Below are positions 41,820-51,853 of a stretch of 64,000 nucleotides of DNA, piece after piece. A program made the translations under genes and the position numbers. How positions within the stretch are numbered: the first letter of the stretch is position 1; the number at the start of each line of letters is the position of its first letter. The DNA is taken from NCBI RefSeq assembly GCF_019711395.1, contig NZ_JAIGNL010000001.1:1240001-1304000 (forward strand), written 5' to 3'. Source of the stretch: Qipengyuania xiapuensis (lineage in GTDB: Bacteria; Pseudomonadota; Alphaproteobacteria; Sphingomonadales; Sphingomonadaceae). Below the pieces are notes generated by a model that was not told the origin of the DNA, did no database searches, and saw only the letters and a program-made list of their open reading frames with translations.

Positions 41820-41850
41820 CGGCGCCTGATTCAGCGGGCGCCGTTTCCTC
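41820..41850 (+). terminator. Hairpin between fusA and tuf
   Basis: CGGCGCC (41820-41826), 10-base loop and GGCGCCG (41837-41843) form a perfect 7-bp stem followed by TTTCCTCC. Too weak in U to stop all transcription; a partial terminator that tunes tuf relative to fusA is possible. Confidence 0.5.
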
Positions 41851-41891
41851 CCCGCAGAAATCCCAAATTTTAAGACAGAGGTTATTGGAAA

Positions 41892-43067
41892 ATGGCGAAG
41901 GAAAAGTTCGAGCGTAATAAGCCGCACGTTAACGTCGGCACCATCGGTCACGTTGACCACGGCAAGACCACGCTGACCGCGGCGATCACCAAGGTCCAGG
42001 GTTCGGCCGTCGATTTCGCAAACATCGACAAGGCTCCCGAAGAGCGTGAGCGCGGCATCACCATCTCGACCGCACACGTCGAGTACGAAACCGACGCGCG
42101 TCACTACGCACACGTCGACTGCCCGGGTCACGCCGACTACGTGAAGAACATGATCACCGGTGCAGCCCAGATGGACGGCGCCATCCTGGTCGTGAACGCA
42201 GCTGACGGCCCGATGCCGCAGACCCGCGAGCACATCCTGCTTGCACGCCAGGTCGGCGTTCCGAAGCTGGTCGTGTACCTGAACAAGGTCGACCAGGTCG
42301 ACGACGAGGAAATCCTCGAGCTCGTCGAACTGGAAGTTCGTGAACTCCTCAGCGAGTACGGCTTCGACGGCGACGATATTCCGATCATCAAGGGTTCGGC
42401 TCTGGCCGCTCTCGAAGGTCGCGATCCGGAAATCGGCGAAAGCTCGATCAAGGCTCTGATGGACGCTGTCGACAGCTACATCCCGACCCCCGATCGTCCG
42501 GTCGACAAGGACTTCCTGATGCCGATCGAAGACGTGTTCTCGATCTCGGGTCGTGGTACGGTTGTCACCGGCCGTGTCGAAACCGGCGTCGTGAACGTTG
42601 GCGACGAAGTCGAAATCGTCGGCATCAAGGACACCACCAAGACGACCGTCACCGGCGTCGAAATGTTCCGCAAGCTGCTCGATCGCGGTGAAGCTGGCGA
42701 CAACATCGGTGCACTGATCCGCGGCGTTGGCCGTGAAGAAGTCGAGCGTGGCCAGGTTCTCGCGAAGCCGGGTTCGGTTACGCCGCACACCGAGTTCAGC
42801 GCAGAAGTCTACGTCCTTTCGAAGGACGAAGGTGGCCGTCACACGCCGTTCTTCGCGAACTACCGTCCGCAGTTCTACTTCCGCACCACCGACGTCACCG
42901 GCGAAGTGATCCTTCCCGAGGGCACCGAGATGGTTATGCCGGGCGACAACGTGACGATCGACGTCAAGCTGATCGCACCGATCGCCATGGACCAGGGCCT
43001 GCGCTTCGCAATCCGCGAAGGCGGCCGTACGGTCGGCTCGGGTGTCGTCGGCACCATCAAGAAGTAA
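41892..43067 (+). CDS. tuf: Translation elongation factor Tu
   Basis: 391 residues delivering aminoacyl-tRNA as a GTP complex. G1 [15 protein letters not shown]3 [12 protein letters not shown] and G4 NKVDQVDD are present, and domain III ends with GVVGTIKK. The 391-residue length is normal for the alphaproteobacterial form (E. coli 394). TTAAGACAGAGGTTATTGGAA precedes the ATG. Confidence 0.98.
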   Translation: MAKEKFERNKPHVNVGTIGHVDHGKTTLTAAITKVQGSAVDFANIDKAPEERERGITISTAHVEYETDARHYAHVDCPGHADYVKNMITGAAQMDGAILVVNAADGPMPQTREHILLARQVGVPKLVVYLNKVDQVDDEEILELVELEVRELLSEYGFDGDDIPIIKGSALAALEGRDPEIGESSIKALMDAVDSYIPTPDRPVDKDFLMPIEDVFSISGRGTVVTGRVETGVVNVGDEVEIVGIKDTTKTTVTGVEMFRKLLDRGEAGDNIGALIRGVGREEVERGQVLAKPGSVTPHTEFSAEVYVLSKDEGGRHTPFFANYRPQFYFRTTDVTGEVILPEGTEMVMPGDNVTIDVKLIAPIAMDQGLRFAIREGGRTVGSGVVGTIKK

Positions 43068-43088
43068 GCTTTAGCTGAAACTTAGTTG

Positions 43089-43123
43089 AGGGCCCGTCCT
43101 CCCGTCAGGGGAGGGCGGGCCCT
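43089..43123 (+). terminator. Terminator after tuf
   Basis: AGGGCCCGTCCTCCC pairs with GGGAGGGCGGGCCCT (one G-T contact) around a short loop, then TTGGCTATTTATG. The stem is strong and the U-tract modest; it separates str from the S10 operon promoter. Confidence 0.7.
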
Positions 43124-43210
43124 TGGCTATTTATGAGGGCACGTGAACCGCGCTGATGCACGGTTCGCCGCTCCCGATGAACGCCTGTTCAGTGGTGCGG
43201 AAATCGGGGG

Positions 43211-43239
43211 TTGCCAGATGCGGGTCTCGCCCGTATATG
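43211..43239 (+). promoter_or_regulatory. S10 operon promoter
   Basis: TTGCCA (43211-43216), a 17-base spacer and TATATG (43234-43239) followed by CGCGCCCA. The -10 plus discriminator is nearly identical to the rpsL promoter (TATGTG CGCGCCCA), pointing to shared control. Confidence 0.7.
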
Positions 43240-43388
43240 CGCGCCCACAGACAGGGATTCGTCCCCGTCACGAGAATTCATGGAAGGTCGCCCGCAACCG
43301 GGAAACCGGGCTCAACGTGGGGCTGACCTTTCTTTTTGTTTGCGGGCCACCCGCTGGTCCGCTTGGCTCTTTCGCATCGGTGTAGGTA
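43240..43388 (+). promoter_or_regulatory. rpsJ leader with hairpin
   Basis: About 140 bases of leader. A strong hairpin, GCGGGCCA (43342-43349) and TGGTCCGC (43355-43362, one G-U pair), ends 26 bases before the rpsJ ATG. A short Gly/Pro-rich reading frame across this region is not convincing as a gene. In E. coli the S10 leader is bound by L4; whether this leader is controlled that way cannot be read from the sequence. Confidence 0.5.
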
Positions 43389-43700
43389 ATGGAAGCACAG
43401 AATATCCGCATTCGCCTCAAGGCGTTCGACCATCGCGTTCTCGACCAGGCAACTGGAGAGATTGCAGACACCGCGCGTCGCACGGGTGCCCTTATTCGTG
43501 GTCCCATTCCCATGCCGACGCGCATCGAGAAGTTCACCGTGAACCGCGGCCCGCACATCGACAAGAAGTCGCGCGAGCAGTTCGAGGTGCGCACCTACAA
43601 GCGGCTGCTCGACATCGTGCAGCCCAACGCCCAGACCGTCGACGCGCTGATGAAGCTCGACCTCGCTGCCGGCGTGAACGTCGAAATCAAGCTCGCTTAA
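43389..43700 (+). CDS. rpsJ: 30S ribosomal protein S10
   Basis: 103 residues, typical length; also NusE, the antitermination factor. Sequence [18 protein letters not shown] and the loop [19 protein letters not shown]-like region are seen. GTGTAGGTA stands before the ATG. The first gene of the S10 operon. Confidence 0.97.
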   Translation: MEAQNIRIRLKAFDHRVLDQATGEIADTARRTGALIRGPIPMPTRIEKFTVNRGPHIDKKSREQFEVRTYKRLLDIVQPNAQTVDALMKLDLAAGVNVEIKLA

Positions 43701-43946
43701 GCGCATTGGTTTCGGTCCACCTGCAGGACCTAAAGCCGCAGGGAAGTTAAGGGGCGCTCGATAGCCCCGCTTGATCCAAGGATCAGGCAAGACATCGGGA
43801 TACCGCCGGATTTCATCCGGGACTGCGTCCCCCGTCTGCCTCTCTCAGCAGAGGCAATCAGCCCGGACGGGGGCACGCATCGCACATTCGGGCTGGCAAG
43901 CACCCTGGGGATGGGCCTCTGGGTGCCTCTGTTGAGGAGTTTGACG
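43701..43946 (+). promoter_or_regulatory. Structured 246-base intercistronic RNA between rpsJ and rplC
   Basis: No coding frame, but five stem-loops: GGGGC/GCCCC (43751-43768), TGATCC/GGATCA (43772-43785), CCGGA/TCCGG (43806-43820), a compound helix GCGTCCCCCGTC (43825-43836) with GACGGGGG-c-ACGC (43866-43878) enclosing TGCCTCT/AGAGGCA, and GCACCC/GGGTGC (43900-43926). The last ends 20 bases before the rplC ATG, whose Shine-Dalgarno is GAGGAG. Such density suggests a regulatory RNA, for example an L4- or L3-responsive element. Confidence 0.6.
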
Positions 43947-44804
43947 ATGCGCACAGGCGTTATCGCAAAGAAAGTCGGGATGACCCGCCTCTTCCAGGAG
44001 GACGGACGGCACGTTCCCGTGACCGTTCTTTCGCTGGAAGACTGCCAGGTCACCGCTCATCGCACGGAAGACCGTGACGGCTATTATGGCGTCCAGGTCG
44101 GTTCGGGCGAAGCGAAGCAAAAGAACGTAAGCAAGCCGCAGCGCGAAGCCTTTGCCAAGGCCGAGGTTCCGCTGAAGATGAAGGTCGGTGAATTCCGCGT
44201 GGACAGCGAGGAAGCCCTGCTTCCGGTCGGCGCCCGCATTTCTGCCGAGCACTTCGTTGCAGGCCAGAAGGTCGACATCACCGGCCACACCCAGGGTAAG
44301 GGCTTTGCCGGCGCCATGAAGCGTTGGGGCTTCGGCGGTCTGCGCGCCACCCACGGTGTTTCGATCTCGCACCGCTCGCACGGTTCGACGGGTAACCGTC
44401 AGGACCCGGGCCGCGTGTTCAAGGGCAAGAAGATGGCCGGTCACATGGGTGACCGCCAGCGTACGCAGCAGAACCTCGAGATCGTGCGCACCGACGCCGA
44501 TCGCGGTCTCCTCTTCGTCAAGGGTTCGGTCCCGGGTGCGAAGAATGGCTGGCTGATGGTTCGCGACGCCGTGAAGGTTGCCATGCCCGACGATCTGCCG
44601 TTCCCCGGCGTGATGCGTCGCAATGAAGATGAGTTCAAATCGGAAGAAGCCGATGCGGGTCTCATCGAGAGCGCAGCCGAGCATGAAGTCGGCACCGAAG
44701 TTTCCGCTGAGCAGCAGGAAAAGCTGATGCAGCAGCAGGATTCGGGTGCGGACGCCGAAACCACGACCGACGGCGATGCCGGCGGTGAGAGCAAGGAGTC
44801 CTGA
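43947..44804 (+). CDS. rplC: 50S ribosomal protein L3, with acidic C-terminal tail
   Basis: 285 residues against about 209-240 in most bacteria. The core [28 protein letters not shown] and [21 protein letters not shown] are present. After about residue 215 a 60-70-residue Glu/Asp/Ser/Thr tail ([17 protein letters not shown] and following) extends the protein; the stop is intact. The ATG is chosen because GAGGAG lies 8 bases before it. Confidence 0.95.
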   Translation: MRTGVIAKKVGMTRLFQEDGRHVPVTVLSLEDCQVTAHRTEDRDGYYGVQVGSGEAKQKNVSKPQREAFAKAEVPLKMKVGEFRVDSEEALLPVGARISAEHFVAGQKVDITGHTQGKGFAGAMKRWGFGGLRATHGVSISHRSHGSTGNRQDPGRVFKGKKMAGHMGDRQRTQQNLEIVRTDADRGLLFVKGSVPGAKNGWLMVRDAVKVAMPDDLPFPGVMRRNEDEFKSEEADAGLIESAAEHEVGTEVSAEQQEKLMQQQDSGADAETTTDGDAGGESKES

Positions 44805-44806
44805 TC

Positions 44807-45430
44807 GTGAAGGTCAAGGTCCAGAAAATCGACGGCAAGGCGTCGGGCGATATCGAGCTGAACGACGATGTGTTCGGCGTCGAGCCGCGCGCTGACATCC
44901 TGCACCGTGTTGTCACCTGGCAGCTCGAGAACCGTCGCGGTACCGCACGCCCCACGCGTGAGCGTTCGGACGTTGCCCGCACGGGCAAGAAGTTCGGCCG
45001 CCAGAAGGGTTCGGGCGGCGCACGTCACGGCGATCGTGGCGCTCCGATCTTCATCGGCGGTGGTAAGGCTCATGGTGCGCGCAAGCGTGACTTCGAGCAG
45101 TCGCTGAACAAGAAGATCCGTGCACTCGGTCTCAAGATGGCTCTTTCGAGCAAGGCTAAGGACGGCCTCGTCGTCGTCGACAGCCTCGAGCTCAAGGACG
45201 CCAAGACCAAGGCGCTCAAGGGTCACTTCGACAAGAATGGCTGGGCCGGCAAGGTCCTGATCATCGACGGCGAAAGCGTGAACGACGGCTTCAAGAAGGC
45301 CGCCGGCAACCTGCCGGGCGTGAACGTCCTCCCCGCGATGGGCGCCAACGTCTACGACATCCTGAAGCACGACACGCTCGTCCTTACCAAGGACGCTGTC
45401 GAAAAGCTGGAGGGCCGTTTCAATGGCTAA
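44807..45430 (+). CDS. rplD: 50S ribosomal protein L4
   Basis: 207 residues, GTG start two bases after the rplC stop. Features [20 protein letters not shown]-like loop ([19 protein letters not shown]) that reaches the exit tunnel. In E. coli it also represses the S10 operon. Its end overlaps the rplW start by eight bases. Confidence 0.96.
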   Translation: MKVKVQKIDGKASGDIELNDDVFGVEPRADILHRVVTWQLENRRGTARPTRERSDVARTGKKFGRQKGSGGARHGDRGAPIFIGGGKAHGARKRDFEQSLNKKIRALGLKMALSSKAKDGLVVVDSLELKDAKTKALKGHFDKNGWAGKVLIIDGESVNDGFKKAAGNLPGVNVLPAMGANVYDILKHDTLVLTKDAVEKLEGRFNG

Positions 45431-45731
45431 GAAGCAGGAAGTGGAAGCACGTCACTACGACGTCGTCCTGGCTCCGCACATCACCGAAAAGTCGACGCTT
45501 GCTTCCGAGCATAACGCCGTCGTCTTCAAGGTGGCGAACGATGCGACCAAGCCGCAGATCAAGGAAGCCGTCGAGGCGATCTTTGGCGTGAGCGTCACGG
45601 GCGTCAACACCATCAACGTGAAGGGCAAGACCAAGCGCTGGAGGGGTAAGCCCTACAAGCGCAATGACCTGAAGAAGGCCGTGGTCACCCTGAAGGACGG
45701 CGACTCGATCGACGTCACCAGCGGTATCTGA
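45423..45731 (+). CDS. rplW: 50S ribosomal protein L23
   Basis: 102 residues at the tunnel exit, where trigger factor and SRP dock; [16 protein letters not shown] is the conserved loop. The start lies inside the rplD end, so translation is coupled. Confidence 0.96.
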   Translation: MAKKQEVEARHYDVVLAPHITEKSTLASEHNAVVFKVANDATKPQIKEAVEAIFGVSVTGVNTINVKGKTKRWRGKPYKRNDLKKAVVTLKDGDSIDVTSGI

Positions 45732-45745
45732 GGGGCTAGAGAGAA

Positions 45746-46582
45746 ATGGCACTCAAGAACTACAAACCGACGAGCCCCGCACGCCGCGGCCTCATCCTCG
45801 TCGACAAGTCGGGCCTGTACAAAGGCAAGCCCGTCAAGTCGCTCACGGAAGGCAAGCGCAAGACCGGCGGCCGGAACAACAAGGGCCATGTCACCTCGCG
45901 TGGCATCGGCGGCGGTCACAAGCAGAAGTACCGCTTCATCGACTTCAAGCGTCGCAAGTGGGACGTCGAAGGCACCGTGGAACGGATCGAATACGATCCC
46001 AACCGCACCGCTTTCATCGCGCTTGTGAAGTATGACGACGGTGAGATGGCCTACATCCTCGCTCCGCAGCGTCTCGCTGTGGGTGACAAGGTCATCGCGG
46101 CCGAAAAGACCGACACCAAGCCCGGCAACGCAATGCTGCTCGGCCAGATGCCGGTCGGCACGATCTGCCACAACGTCGAAATGAAGCCCGGCAAGGGCGG
46201 TCAGATCGCACGTTCGGCAGGTGCCTATGTCCAGCTGGTCGGTCGTGACCGCGGCATGGTCATCGTGCGCCTCAACAGCGGCGAGCAGCGTTACCTGCGC
46301 GCCGACTGCATGGGCACCGTTGGCGCCGTGTCGAACCCGGACAACCAGAACCAGAACCTGGGCAAGGCCGGTCGTCGTCGCTGGATGGGTGTGAAGCCGC
46401 TGACCCGCGGTGTCGCCAAGAACCCGGTCGACCACCCGCACGGCGGTGGTGAAGGCCGGACCTCGGGCGGCCGTCACCCGGTCACTCCGTGGGGCAAGCC
46501 GACCAAGGGCGCCCGTACTCGCAAGAACAAGCAGACGGACAAGATGATCATCCGTTCGCGCCACGCGAAGAAGAAGAGGTAA
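45746..46582 (+). CDS. rplB: 50S ribosomal protein L2
   Basis: 278 residues needed for peptidyl transferase activity. The late motif [17 protein letters not shown], with the essential His, is intact, as are the [20 protein letters not shown] core strands. Confidence 0.97.
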   Translation: MALKNYKPTSPARRGLILVDKSGLYKGKPVKSLTEGKRKTGGRNNKGHVTSRGIGGGHKQKYRFIDFKRRKWDVEGTVERIEYDPNRTAFIALVKYDDGEMAYILAPQRLAVGDKVIAAEKTDTKPGNAMLLGQMPVGTICHNVEMKPGKGGQIARSAGAYVQLVGRDRGMVIVRLNSGEQRYLRADCMGTVGAVSNPDNQNQNLGKAGRRRWMGVKPLTRGVAKNPVDHPHGGGEGRTSGGRHPVTPWGKPTKGARTRKNKQTDKMIIRSRHAKKKR

Positions 46583-46588
46583 TCCGAC

Positions 46589-46864
46589 ATGGCTCGTTCC
46601 GTTTGGAAAGGTCCGTTCGTCGAACTCAGCCTTCTGAAGAAGGCAGAAGAGGCGCAGGAAGCAAGCAACGCCAAGCCGATCAAGACCTGGTCGCGCCGCA
46701 GCACCATCCTGCCCCAGTTCGTCGGTCTCACGTTCAACGTGTACAACGGCCACAAGTTCATCCCGGTCTCCGTTTCGGAAGAAATGGTCGGCCACAAGCT
46801 CGGCGAATTCGCTCCTACGCGTACGTTCCCGGGTCACGCTGCCGACAAGAAGGGTAAGCGCTGA
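46589..46864 (+). CDS. rpsS: 30S ribosomal protein S19
   Basis: 91 residues; [20 protein letters not shown] and [15 protein letters not shown] are the usual S19 signatures. It shares one base with the next start, showing a coupled S19-L22 junction. Confidence 0.97.
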   Translation: MARSVWKGPFVELSLLKKAEEAQEASNAKPIKTWSRRSTILPQFVGLTFNVYNGHKFIPVSVSEEMVGHKLGEFAPTRTFPGHAADKKGKR

Positions 46865-47241
46865 TGAGCAAGCAGAAAGCACCGCGTCGCGTCGCCGACA
46901 ACGAGGCACTGGCAGTGGGTACCACCATCCGTGGTAGCGCCCAGAAGCTGAACCTCGTTGCCGAGCTCATCCGCGGCAAGAAGGCCGAAGAGGCCCTCAA
47001 CATCCTGGCCTTCTCGAAGAAGTCGATGGCCAAGGATGCCACGAAGGTTCTCGCCTCGGCGATTGCCAACGCGGAAAACAACCACAACCTCGATGTCGAC
47101 TCGCTGGTCGTCGCTGAGGCTTCGGTCGGCAAGTCGATCACGATGAAGCGCTTCCACACCCGTGGTCGCGGCAAGTCGACGCGCATCCTGAAGCCGTTCA
47201 GCCGCCTTCGTATCGTCGTCCGCGAGCAGGAAGAGGCGTAA
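46864..47241 (+). CDS. rplV: 50S ribosomal protein L22
   Basis: 125 residues; the tunnel hairpin reads [19 protein letters not shown]. Start overlaps rpsS by one base. The hairpin is unaltered in the sites where macrolide-resistance deletions are usually found. Confidence 0.97.
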   Translation: MSKQKAPRRVADNEALAVGTTIRGSAQKLNLVAELIRGKKAEEALNILAFSKKSMAKDATKVLASAIANAENNHNLDVDSLVVAEASVGKSITMKRFHTRGRGKSTRILKPFSRLRIVVREQEEA

Positions 47242-47242
47242 G

Positions 47243-47938
47243 ATGGGCCATAAGAGCAATCCGATCGGTCTGCGCCTGCAGATCAACCGCACCTGGGACA
47301 GCCGCTGGTACGCCGAAGGGCGTGATTACGCCAAGCTGCTGGCCGAGGACATCGAGATCCGCAAGTACATCCTCGAGAACGCTGCCCAGGCCGCTATCTC
47401 GAAGGTCGTGATCGAGCGTCCGGCAAAGCTTTGCCGCATCTCGATCTATGCTGCGCGTCCCGGCGTCATCATCGGCAAGAAGGGTGCGGACATCGAGAAG
47501 CTGCGCGCCAAGCTGTCGGAAATGACCGAAAGCGAAGTGAAGCTGAACATCGTTGAAATCCGCAAGCCGGAAGTCGATGCGAAGCTCGTCGCCCAGGGCA
47601 TCGCCGATCAGCTGATCCGCCGTGTGGCATTCCGTCGTGCGATGAAGCGCGCCATGCAGTCGGCCATGCGCCTTGGTGCCGAAGGCATCAAGATCATGTG
47701 TGGCGGCCGTCTCGGCGGTGCGGAAATCGCCCGCGTCGAACAGTATCGCGAAGGCCGCGTGCCGCTGCACACGCTGCGCGCCAACATCGATTACGCTGAA
47801 GCCGAAGCTCTGACCGCTTACGGCATCATCGGCATCAAGGTGTGGGTCTTCAAGGGTGAGATCCTCGGCCATGACCCGACCGCGCAGGACCGTCTGATGA
47901 TGGAATCGCAGACGTCCGGCGTCCGTCCGGCTCGCTGA
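47243..47938 (+). CDS. rpsC: 30S ribosomal protein S3
   Basis: 231 residues with a KH domain, GXXG loop GKKG in [16 protein letters not shown], and the mRNA-entry helicase-associated basic residues. Follows rplV by one base. Confidence 0.97.
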   Translation: MGHKSNPIGLRLQINRTWDSRWYAEGRDYAKLLAEDIEIRKYILENAAQAAISKVVIERPAKLCRISIYAARPGVIIGKKGADIEKLRAKLSEMTESEVKLNIVEIRKPEVDAKLVAQGIADQLIRRVAFRRAMKRAMQSAMRLGAEGIKIMCGGRLGGAEIARVEQYREGRVPLHTLRANIDYAEAEALTAYGIIGIKVWVFKGEILGHDPTAQDRLMMESQTSGVRPAR

Positions 47939-47959
47939 TTGCAGGTATAGGAAAGAACC

Positions 47960-48394
47960 ATGCTGCAACCGAAGAAAACCAAGTACCGCAAGGCGTTCAA
48001 GGGCAAGATCCACGGCAACGCCAAGGGCGGCACCACGCTCAACTTCGGCTCGTACGGGCTGAAGGCTCTCGAGCCCGAGCGTATCACCGCGCGCCAGATC
48101 GAAGCGGCTCGCCGCGCGATCACGCGTCACATCAAGCGCCAGGGTCGTCTCTGGATCCGCGTCTTCCCCGACGTGCCGGTTTCGAAGAAGCCTGCTGAAG
48201 TCCGTCAGGGTAAGGGCAAGGGTTCGGTCGAATACTGGGCAGCTCGCGTGAAGCCGGGCCGCATCCTGTTCGAACTCGACGGCGTGGCCGGCCCGCTGGC
48301 TGCCGAAGCGTTCAGCCGCGCAGCCATGAAGCTGCCGGTGAAGACCAAGGTCGTGGCCCGCCTGGGCGACACCTCGCACCTCGGAGGCGAATAA
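47960..48394 (+). CDS. rplP: 50S ribosomal protein L16
   Basis: 144 residues near the peptidyl transferase and A-site; [17 protein letters not shown] is typical. Stop shares the A of the rpmC ATG. Confidence 0.97.
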   Translation: MLQPKKTKYRKAFKGKIHGNAKGGTTLNFGSYGLKALEPERITARQIEAARRAITRHIKRQGRLWIRVFPDVPVSKKPAEVRQGKGKGSVEYWAARVKPGRILFELDGVAGPLAAEAFSRAAMKLPVKTKVVARLGDTSHLGGE

Positions 48395-48603
48395 TGAGCA
48401 AGATCGAAGATCTGCGCCAGAAGAGCGACGACCAGCTGGACGAAGAGCTGACCACGCTGAAGCGTGAGCAGTTCAACCTGCGTTTCCAGTCGGCAACGAA
48501 CCAGCTCGAAGCTCCGGCGCGCATCCGCGAAGTCCGTCGTACGATCGCCAAGATCAAGACGCTGCAGGGCGAACGTGCCCGCGCAGCGGCAGCCAAGGCG
48601 TAA
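48394..48603 (+). CDS. rpmC: 50S ribosomal protein L29
   Basis: 69 residues, helical, at the exit site; LTTLKREQFNLRFQSATNQ and ARIREVRRTIAKIKT are the conserved helices. Coupled to rplP. Confidence 0.96.
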   Translation: MSKIEDLRQKSDDQLDEELTTLKREQFNLRFQSATNQLEAPARIREVRRTIAKIKTLQGERARAAAAKA

Positions 48604-48613
48604 GGAGTAGACC

Positions 48614-48904
48614 ATGCCCAAGCGTATCCTTATCGGCACCGTCACCTCCGACAAGACCGACAAGACCGTGACCGTACTGGTCGAGCGTAAGGTGAAGCAC
48701 CCCCTCTACGGGAAGATCATCCGTCGCTCGAAGAAGTACCACGCACACGACGAGAAGAACGAGTACGCACTCGGCGACGTCGTGCGCATCGAAGAAACCA
48801 AGCCGATCTCGAAGACCAAGACCTGGATGGTCAAGGACCGCGTGACGGCAGGCGGAACCCAGGCTGTCGAGGCTGACCTCGAAGTCGAAGCCGCAGGCAA
48901 CTGA
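48614..48904 (+). CDS. rpsQ: 30S ribosomal protein S17, C-terminally extended
   Basis: 96 residues versus about 84 in E. coli; the core [20 protein letters not shown] and [14 protein letters not shown] are complete, and an extra acidic tail ([17 protein letters not shown]) follows the usual end. RBS AGGAG precedes the ATG. Confidence 0.95.
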   Translation: MPKRILIGTVTSDKTDKTVTVLVERKVKHPLYGKIIRRSKKYHAHDEKNEYALGDVVRIEETKPISKTKTWMVKDRVTAGGTQAVEADLEVEAAGN

Positions 48905-48960
48905 CGTTTTAGGAACTGCCGGGCAGATGTCCCGGCAAGCCAAGAGAAGGAACCGGATCA

Positions 48961-49329
48961 ATGATCCAGATGCAATCCAATCTCGACGTCGCGGACAACA
49001 GCGGCGCCAAGCGCGTCCAGTGCATCAAGGTACTGGGCGGCTCGAAGCGCCGCACCGCGTCCGTCGGTGACGTGATCGTGGTTTCCGTCAAGGAAGCCCA
49101 GCCGCGTACGAAGGTGAAGAAGGGCGATGTCCATCGCGCTGTCATCGTGCGCACGAAGAAGGACGTACGCCGCCCCGACGGCAGCGTGATCCGCTTCGAC
49201 AGCAACGCCGCTGTTCTCGTCAACAAGAGCGAAGAACCGATCGGCACCCGTATCTTCGGCCCGGTGGTGCGCGAACTGCGCGGCCGTGGCTTCATGAAGA
49301 TCATCTCGCTTGCTCCGGAGGTGCTGTAA
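48961..49329 (+). CDS. rplN: 50S ribosomal protein L14
   Basis: 122 residues; [20 protein letters not shown] and [20 protein letters not shown] are the invariant N- and C-termini. Its stop shares one base with the rplX start. It opens the spc part of the cluster. Confidence 0.97.
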   Translation: MIQMQSNLDVADNSGAKRVQCIKVLGGSKRRTASVGDVIVVSVKEAQPRTKVKKGDVHRAVIVRTKKDVRRPDGSVIRFDSNAAVLVNKSEEPIGTRIFGPVVRELRGRGFMKIISLAPEVL

Positions 49330-49649
49330 TGGCTGCCGCTAAGATCAAGAAGGGTGACAGCGTCGTCGTCCTGTCCGGCAAGGACAAGGGCAAGACCGGC
49401 ACCGTCGCGAAGGTCATGCCGAAGGAAGGCAAGATCGTCGTCGAAGGCGTCAACGTCGCTGCACGTCACCGCAAGCCGACCCAGCAGAACCCGCAGGGCG
49501 GTATCGATCGCTTCGAAGCGCCGATGCCGATCAGCAAGGTTGCTGTGGCCGATCCCAAGGATGGCAAGCCCACCCGCGTCCGTTTCGAAGAAAAGGACGG
49601 CAAGAAGGTGCGTGTTGCCGTGAAGAGTGGGGAGACCATCGATGGCTGA
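49329..49649 (+). CDS. rplX: 50S ribosomal protein L24
   Basis: 106 residues with a KOW motif ([18 protein letters not shown]), an assembly initiator. Its end overlaps rplE by eight bases. Confidence 0.96.
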   Translation: MAAAKIKKGDSVVVLSGKDKGKTGTVAKVMPKEGKIVVEGVNVAARHRKPTQQNPQGGIDRFEAPMPISKVAVADPKDGKPTRVRFEEKDGKKVRVAVKSGETIDG

Positions 49650-50220
49650 TTACACCCCCCGTATGAAGCAGCGCTACGAAGACGTGATCGTCAAGGCGAT
49701 GACTGAAAAGTTCGGTTACAAGAACCGTCTCGAAGTCCCGAAGCTGGAAAAGATTACGCTCAACATGGGCGTTGGCGAAGCCAGCCAGGACAAGAAGAAG
49801 GTCCAGACCGCTGCTGAAGAAATGGCGAAGATCGCCGGCCAGAAGCCGGTTATCACGCGCGCGAAGAAGTCGATCGCACAGTTCAAGCTGCGCGACGGCA
49901 TGCCGATCGGTTGCAAGGTGAACCTGCGCCGTGACCGCATGTACGAATTCCTCGACCGTCTCGTGACCATTGCAATGCCCCGCATCCGCGACTTCCGTGG
50001 CCTCAACGCCAAGTCGTTCGACGGTCGTGGCAACTACGCAATGGGCCTCAAAGAACAGATCGTCTTTCCCGAAATCTCCTACGACCAGATCGAGAAGGTT
50101 CGCGGTATGGACATCATCGTAACCACCACGGCGAAGACCGACGAAGAAGCTCGCGAGCTTCTCAAGCTGTTCGGCTTCCCGTTCCCGGCTGACAAGTCGG
50201 AAGAGAAGGAGGCGGCGTGA
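49642..50220 (+). CDS. rplE: 50S ribosomal protein L5
   Basis: 192 residues of the 5S rRNA-binding protein; [17 protein letters not shown] and [19 protein letters not shown] are typical. ATG at 49642 lies inside rplX; GGAGACC lies before it. A TTG earlier is possible but less likely. Confidence 0.96.
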   Translation: MADYTPRMKQRYEDVIVKAMTEKFGYKNRLEVPKLEKITLNMGVGEASQDKKKVQTAAEEMAKIAGQKPVITRAKKSIAQFKLRDGMPIGCKVNLRRDRMYEFLDRLVTIAMPRIRDFRGLNAKSFDGRGNYAMGLKEQIVFPEISYDQIEKVRGMDIIVTTTAKTDEEARELLKLFGFPFPADKSEEKEAA

Positions 50221-50261
50221 GCCGCCCCCGGATCGCTGGATAAGGAAGGAACTTAAGTCCA

Positions 50262-50567
50262 ATGGCGAAACTGAGTTCGATCAACAAGAACGAGCGTCGC
50301 AAGAAGCTCGTCAAGCAGTATGCGGACAAGTACGCAAAGCTGAAGGCTATCGCTAATGACGAGAGCCTCGACGAAGGCGAGCGCCTCATCGCGCGCCTCA
50401 AGATGGCTGAGCTGCCCCGCAACGCGAACCCGACCCGCGTGCGCAACCGCTGCGCCACCACCGGCCGCCCGCGCGGCTATTACCGCAAGTTCGGCCTCAA
50501 CCGTATCGAACTGCGTGACCTCGGCAACAAGGGCCTGATTCCGGGCCTCACGAAGTCGAGCTGGTGA
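50262..50567 (+). CDS. rpsN: 30S ribosomal protein S14 (zinc-free form)
   Basis: 101 residues; without the CxxC zinc pairs, thus the C- type. The conserved [19 protein letters not shown] is seen. Confidence 0.96.
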   Translation: MAKLSSINKNERRKKLVKQYADKYAKLKAIANDESLDEGERLIARLKMAELPRNANPTRVRNRCATTGRPRGYYRKFGLNRIELRDLGNKGLIPGLTKSSW

Positions 50568-50578
50568 GGTAGAGACAG

Positions 50579-50974
50579 ATGGCTATGACCGATCCCCTGG
50601 GTGATATGCTCACCCGTATCCGCAACGGCCAGCAGGCGAAGAAGGACAGCGTCCTTTCGCCCGCTTCCAAGCTGCGTGCGAACGTGCTCGAAGTTCTCCA
50701 GCGTGAAGGCTACATCCGTGGCTACGCGCAGGACGACAGCGGCAAGCACGCTGCGCTGCGGATCGAACTGAAGTATTTCGAGGGCGAACCTGCGATCAAG
50801 CACGTTGCCCGTGTCTCCAAGCCCGGCCGCCGCGTCTACGCTGGTTCGAAAGAACTGCCCGTCGTTCGCAACGGCCTTGGCATCACCATCGTCTCGACGC
50901 CGAAGGGCGTGCTTTCCGACGCGGAAGCCCGCACCGAAAACGTCGGCGGCGAAGTGCTGGCGGAGGTGTTCTGA
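50579..50974 (+). CDS. rpsH: 30S ribosomal protein S8
   Basis: 131 residues; [14 protein letters not shown] and [16 protein letters not shown] are signature segments. In E. coli S8 represses the spc operon. Stop and rplF start share one base. Confidence 0.97.
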   Translation: MAMTDPLGDMLTRIRNGQQAKKDSVLSPASKLRANVLEVLQREGYIRGYAQDDSGKHAALRIELKYFEGEPAIKHVARVSKPGRRVYAGSKELPVVRNGLGITIVSTPKGVLSDAEARTENVGGEVLAEVF

Positions 50975-51507
50975 TGAGCCGCATCGGCAAAAAGCCGGTA
51001 GCGATCCCGAGCGGGGTCACTGCCACGATCGAGGAAGGCACGCTCAACGTGAAGGGTCCCAAGGGCACCCTTTCGATGGGTCTGTCCGAGCTCGTCGAGT
51101 ACAAGCTCGAGAATGACGAAATCTCCGTCACTCCGGCCAACGACACGCGTCAGGCGCGCAACCACTGGGGTATGCAGCGTACGCTCGTGTCGAACCTGGT
51201 CGAAGGCGTGACCGAAGGTTTCACCAAGGTTCTCGAAATCAATGGTGTCGGCTACCGTGCACAGGCCCAGGGCAAGAAGCTCAAGCTTCAGCTCGGCTTC
51301 TCGCACGACGTCGATCTCGACGTTCCGGAAGGTATCGAGGTGAAGACCCCGGACCAGACCACCGTCGAAATCAGCGGTTCCGACAAGCAGGCCGTGGGCC
51401 AGTTCGCGGCGAACGTCCGCAAGTGGCGCAAGCCCGAACCCTACAAGGGCAAGGGTATCAAGTATCGCGGCGAGTATATCTTCCGCAAGGAAGGGAAGAA
51501 GAAGTAA
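50974..51507 (+). CDS. rplF: 50S ribosomal protein L6
   Basis: 177 residues; [15 protein letters not shown] and [20 protein letters not shown] flank two similar domains. Coupled to rpsH. Confidence 0.97.
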   Translation: MSRIGKKPVAIPSGVTATIEEGTLNVKGPKGTLSMGLSELVEYKLENDEISVTPANDTRQARNHWGMQRTLVSNLVEGVTEGFTKVLEINGVGYRAQAQGKKLKLQLGFSHDVDLDVPEGIEVKTPDQTTVEISGSDKQAVGQFAANVRKWRKPEPYKGKGIKYRGEYIFRKEGKKK

Positions 51508-51508
51508 G

Positions 51509-51853
51509 ATGGCAAAGCTTTCTCTTTTCGAACGTCGCCGTCGCCGTGTCCGCACCGCTCTTCGTAGCCGTGCCGGTGGCAAGCCTCGCCTGTCGGTGCA
51601 CCGCACCGGCAAGCACATCTACGCGCAGGTCATCGACGATGCAGCCGGCAAGACCGTCGCTTCGGCGTCGACGCTGGGTGCCAAGGGCTCGGGCGCGAAT
51701 GTCGATGCCGCCAAGAAGGTCGGCGCCGATATCGCTGCTGCTGCCAAGAAGGCCGGTGTGACCACCGTCGTTTTCGACCGCGGTGGCTTCCTGTTCCATG
51801 GCCGCGTCAAGGCGCTGGCCGACGCCGCTCGTGAAGGCGGGCTGGAGTTCTGA
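51509..51853 (+). CDS. rplR: 50S ribosomal protein L18
   Basis: 114 residues binding 5S r[20 protein letters not shown] and [26 protein letters not shown] are characteristic. Stop shares one base with rpsE. Confidence 0.97.
   Translation: MAKLSLFERRRRRVRTALRSRAGGKPRLSVHRTGKHIYAQVIDDAAGKTVASASTLGAKGSGANVDAAKKVGADIAAAAKKAGVTTVVFDRGGFLFHGRVKALADAAREGGLEF

Noticed and set aside
39645-42842. A very long minus-strand open frame opposite fusA and tuf
   Set aside because: It is the antisense of two highly conserved genes in a high-GC sequence, where stop codons are rare; its composition (His/Asp/Val-rich, no domain) is the usual shadow.
43143-43385. 80-codon plus-strand frame in the rpsJ leader
   Set aside because: It crosses the predicted promoter and hairpin, starts without a ribosome binding site and has no recognisable protein features.
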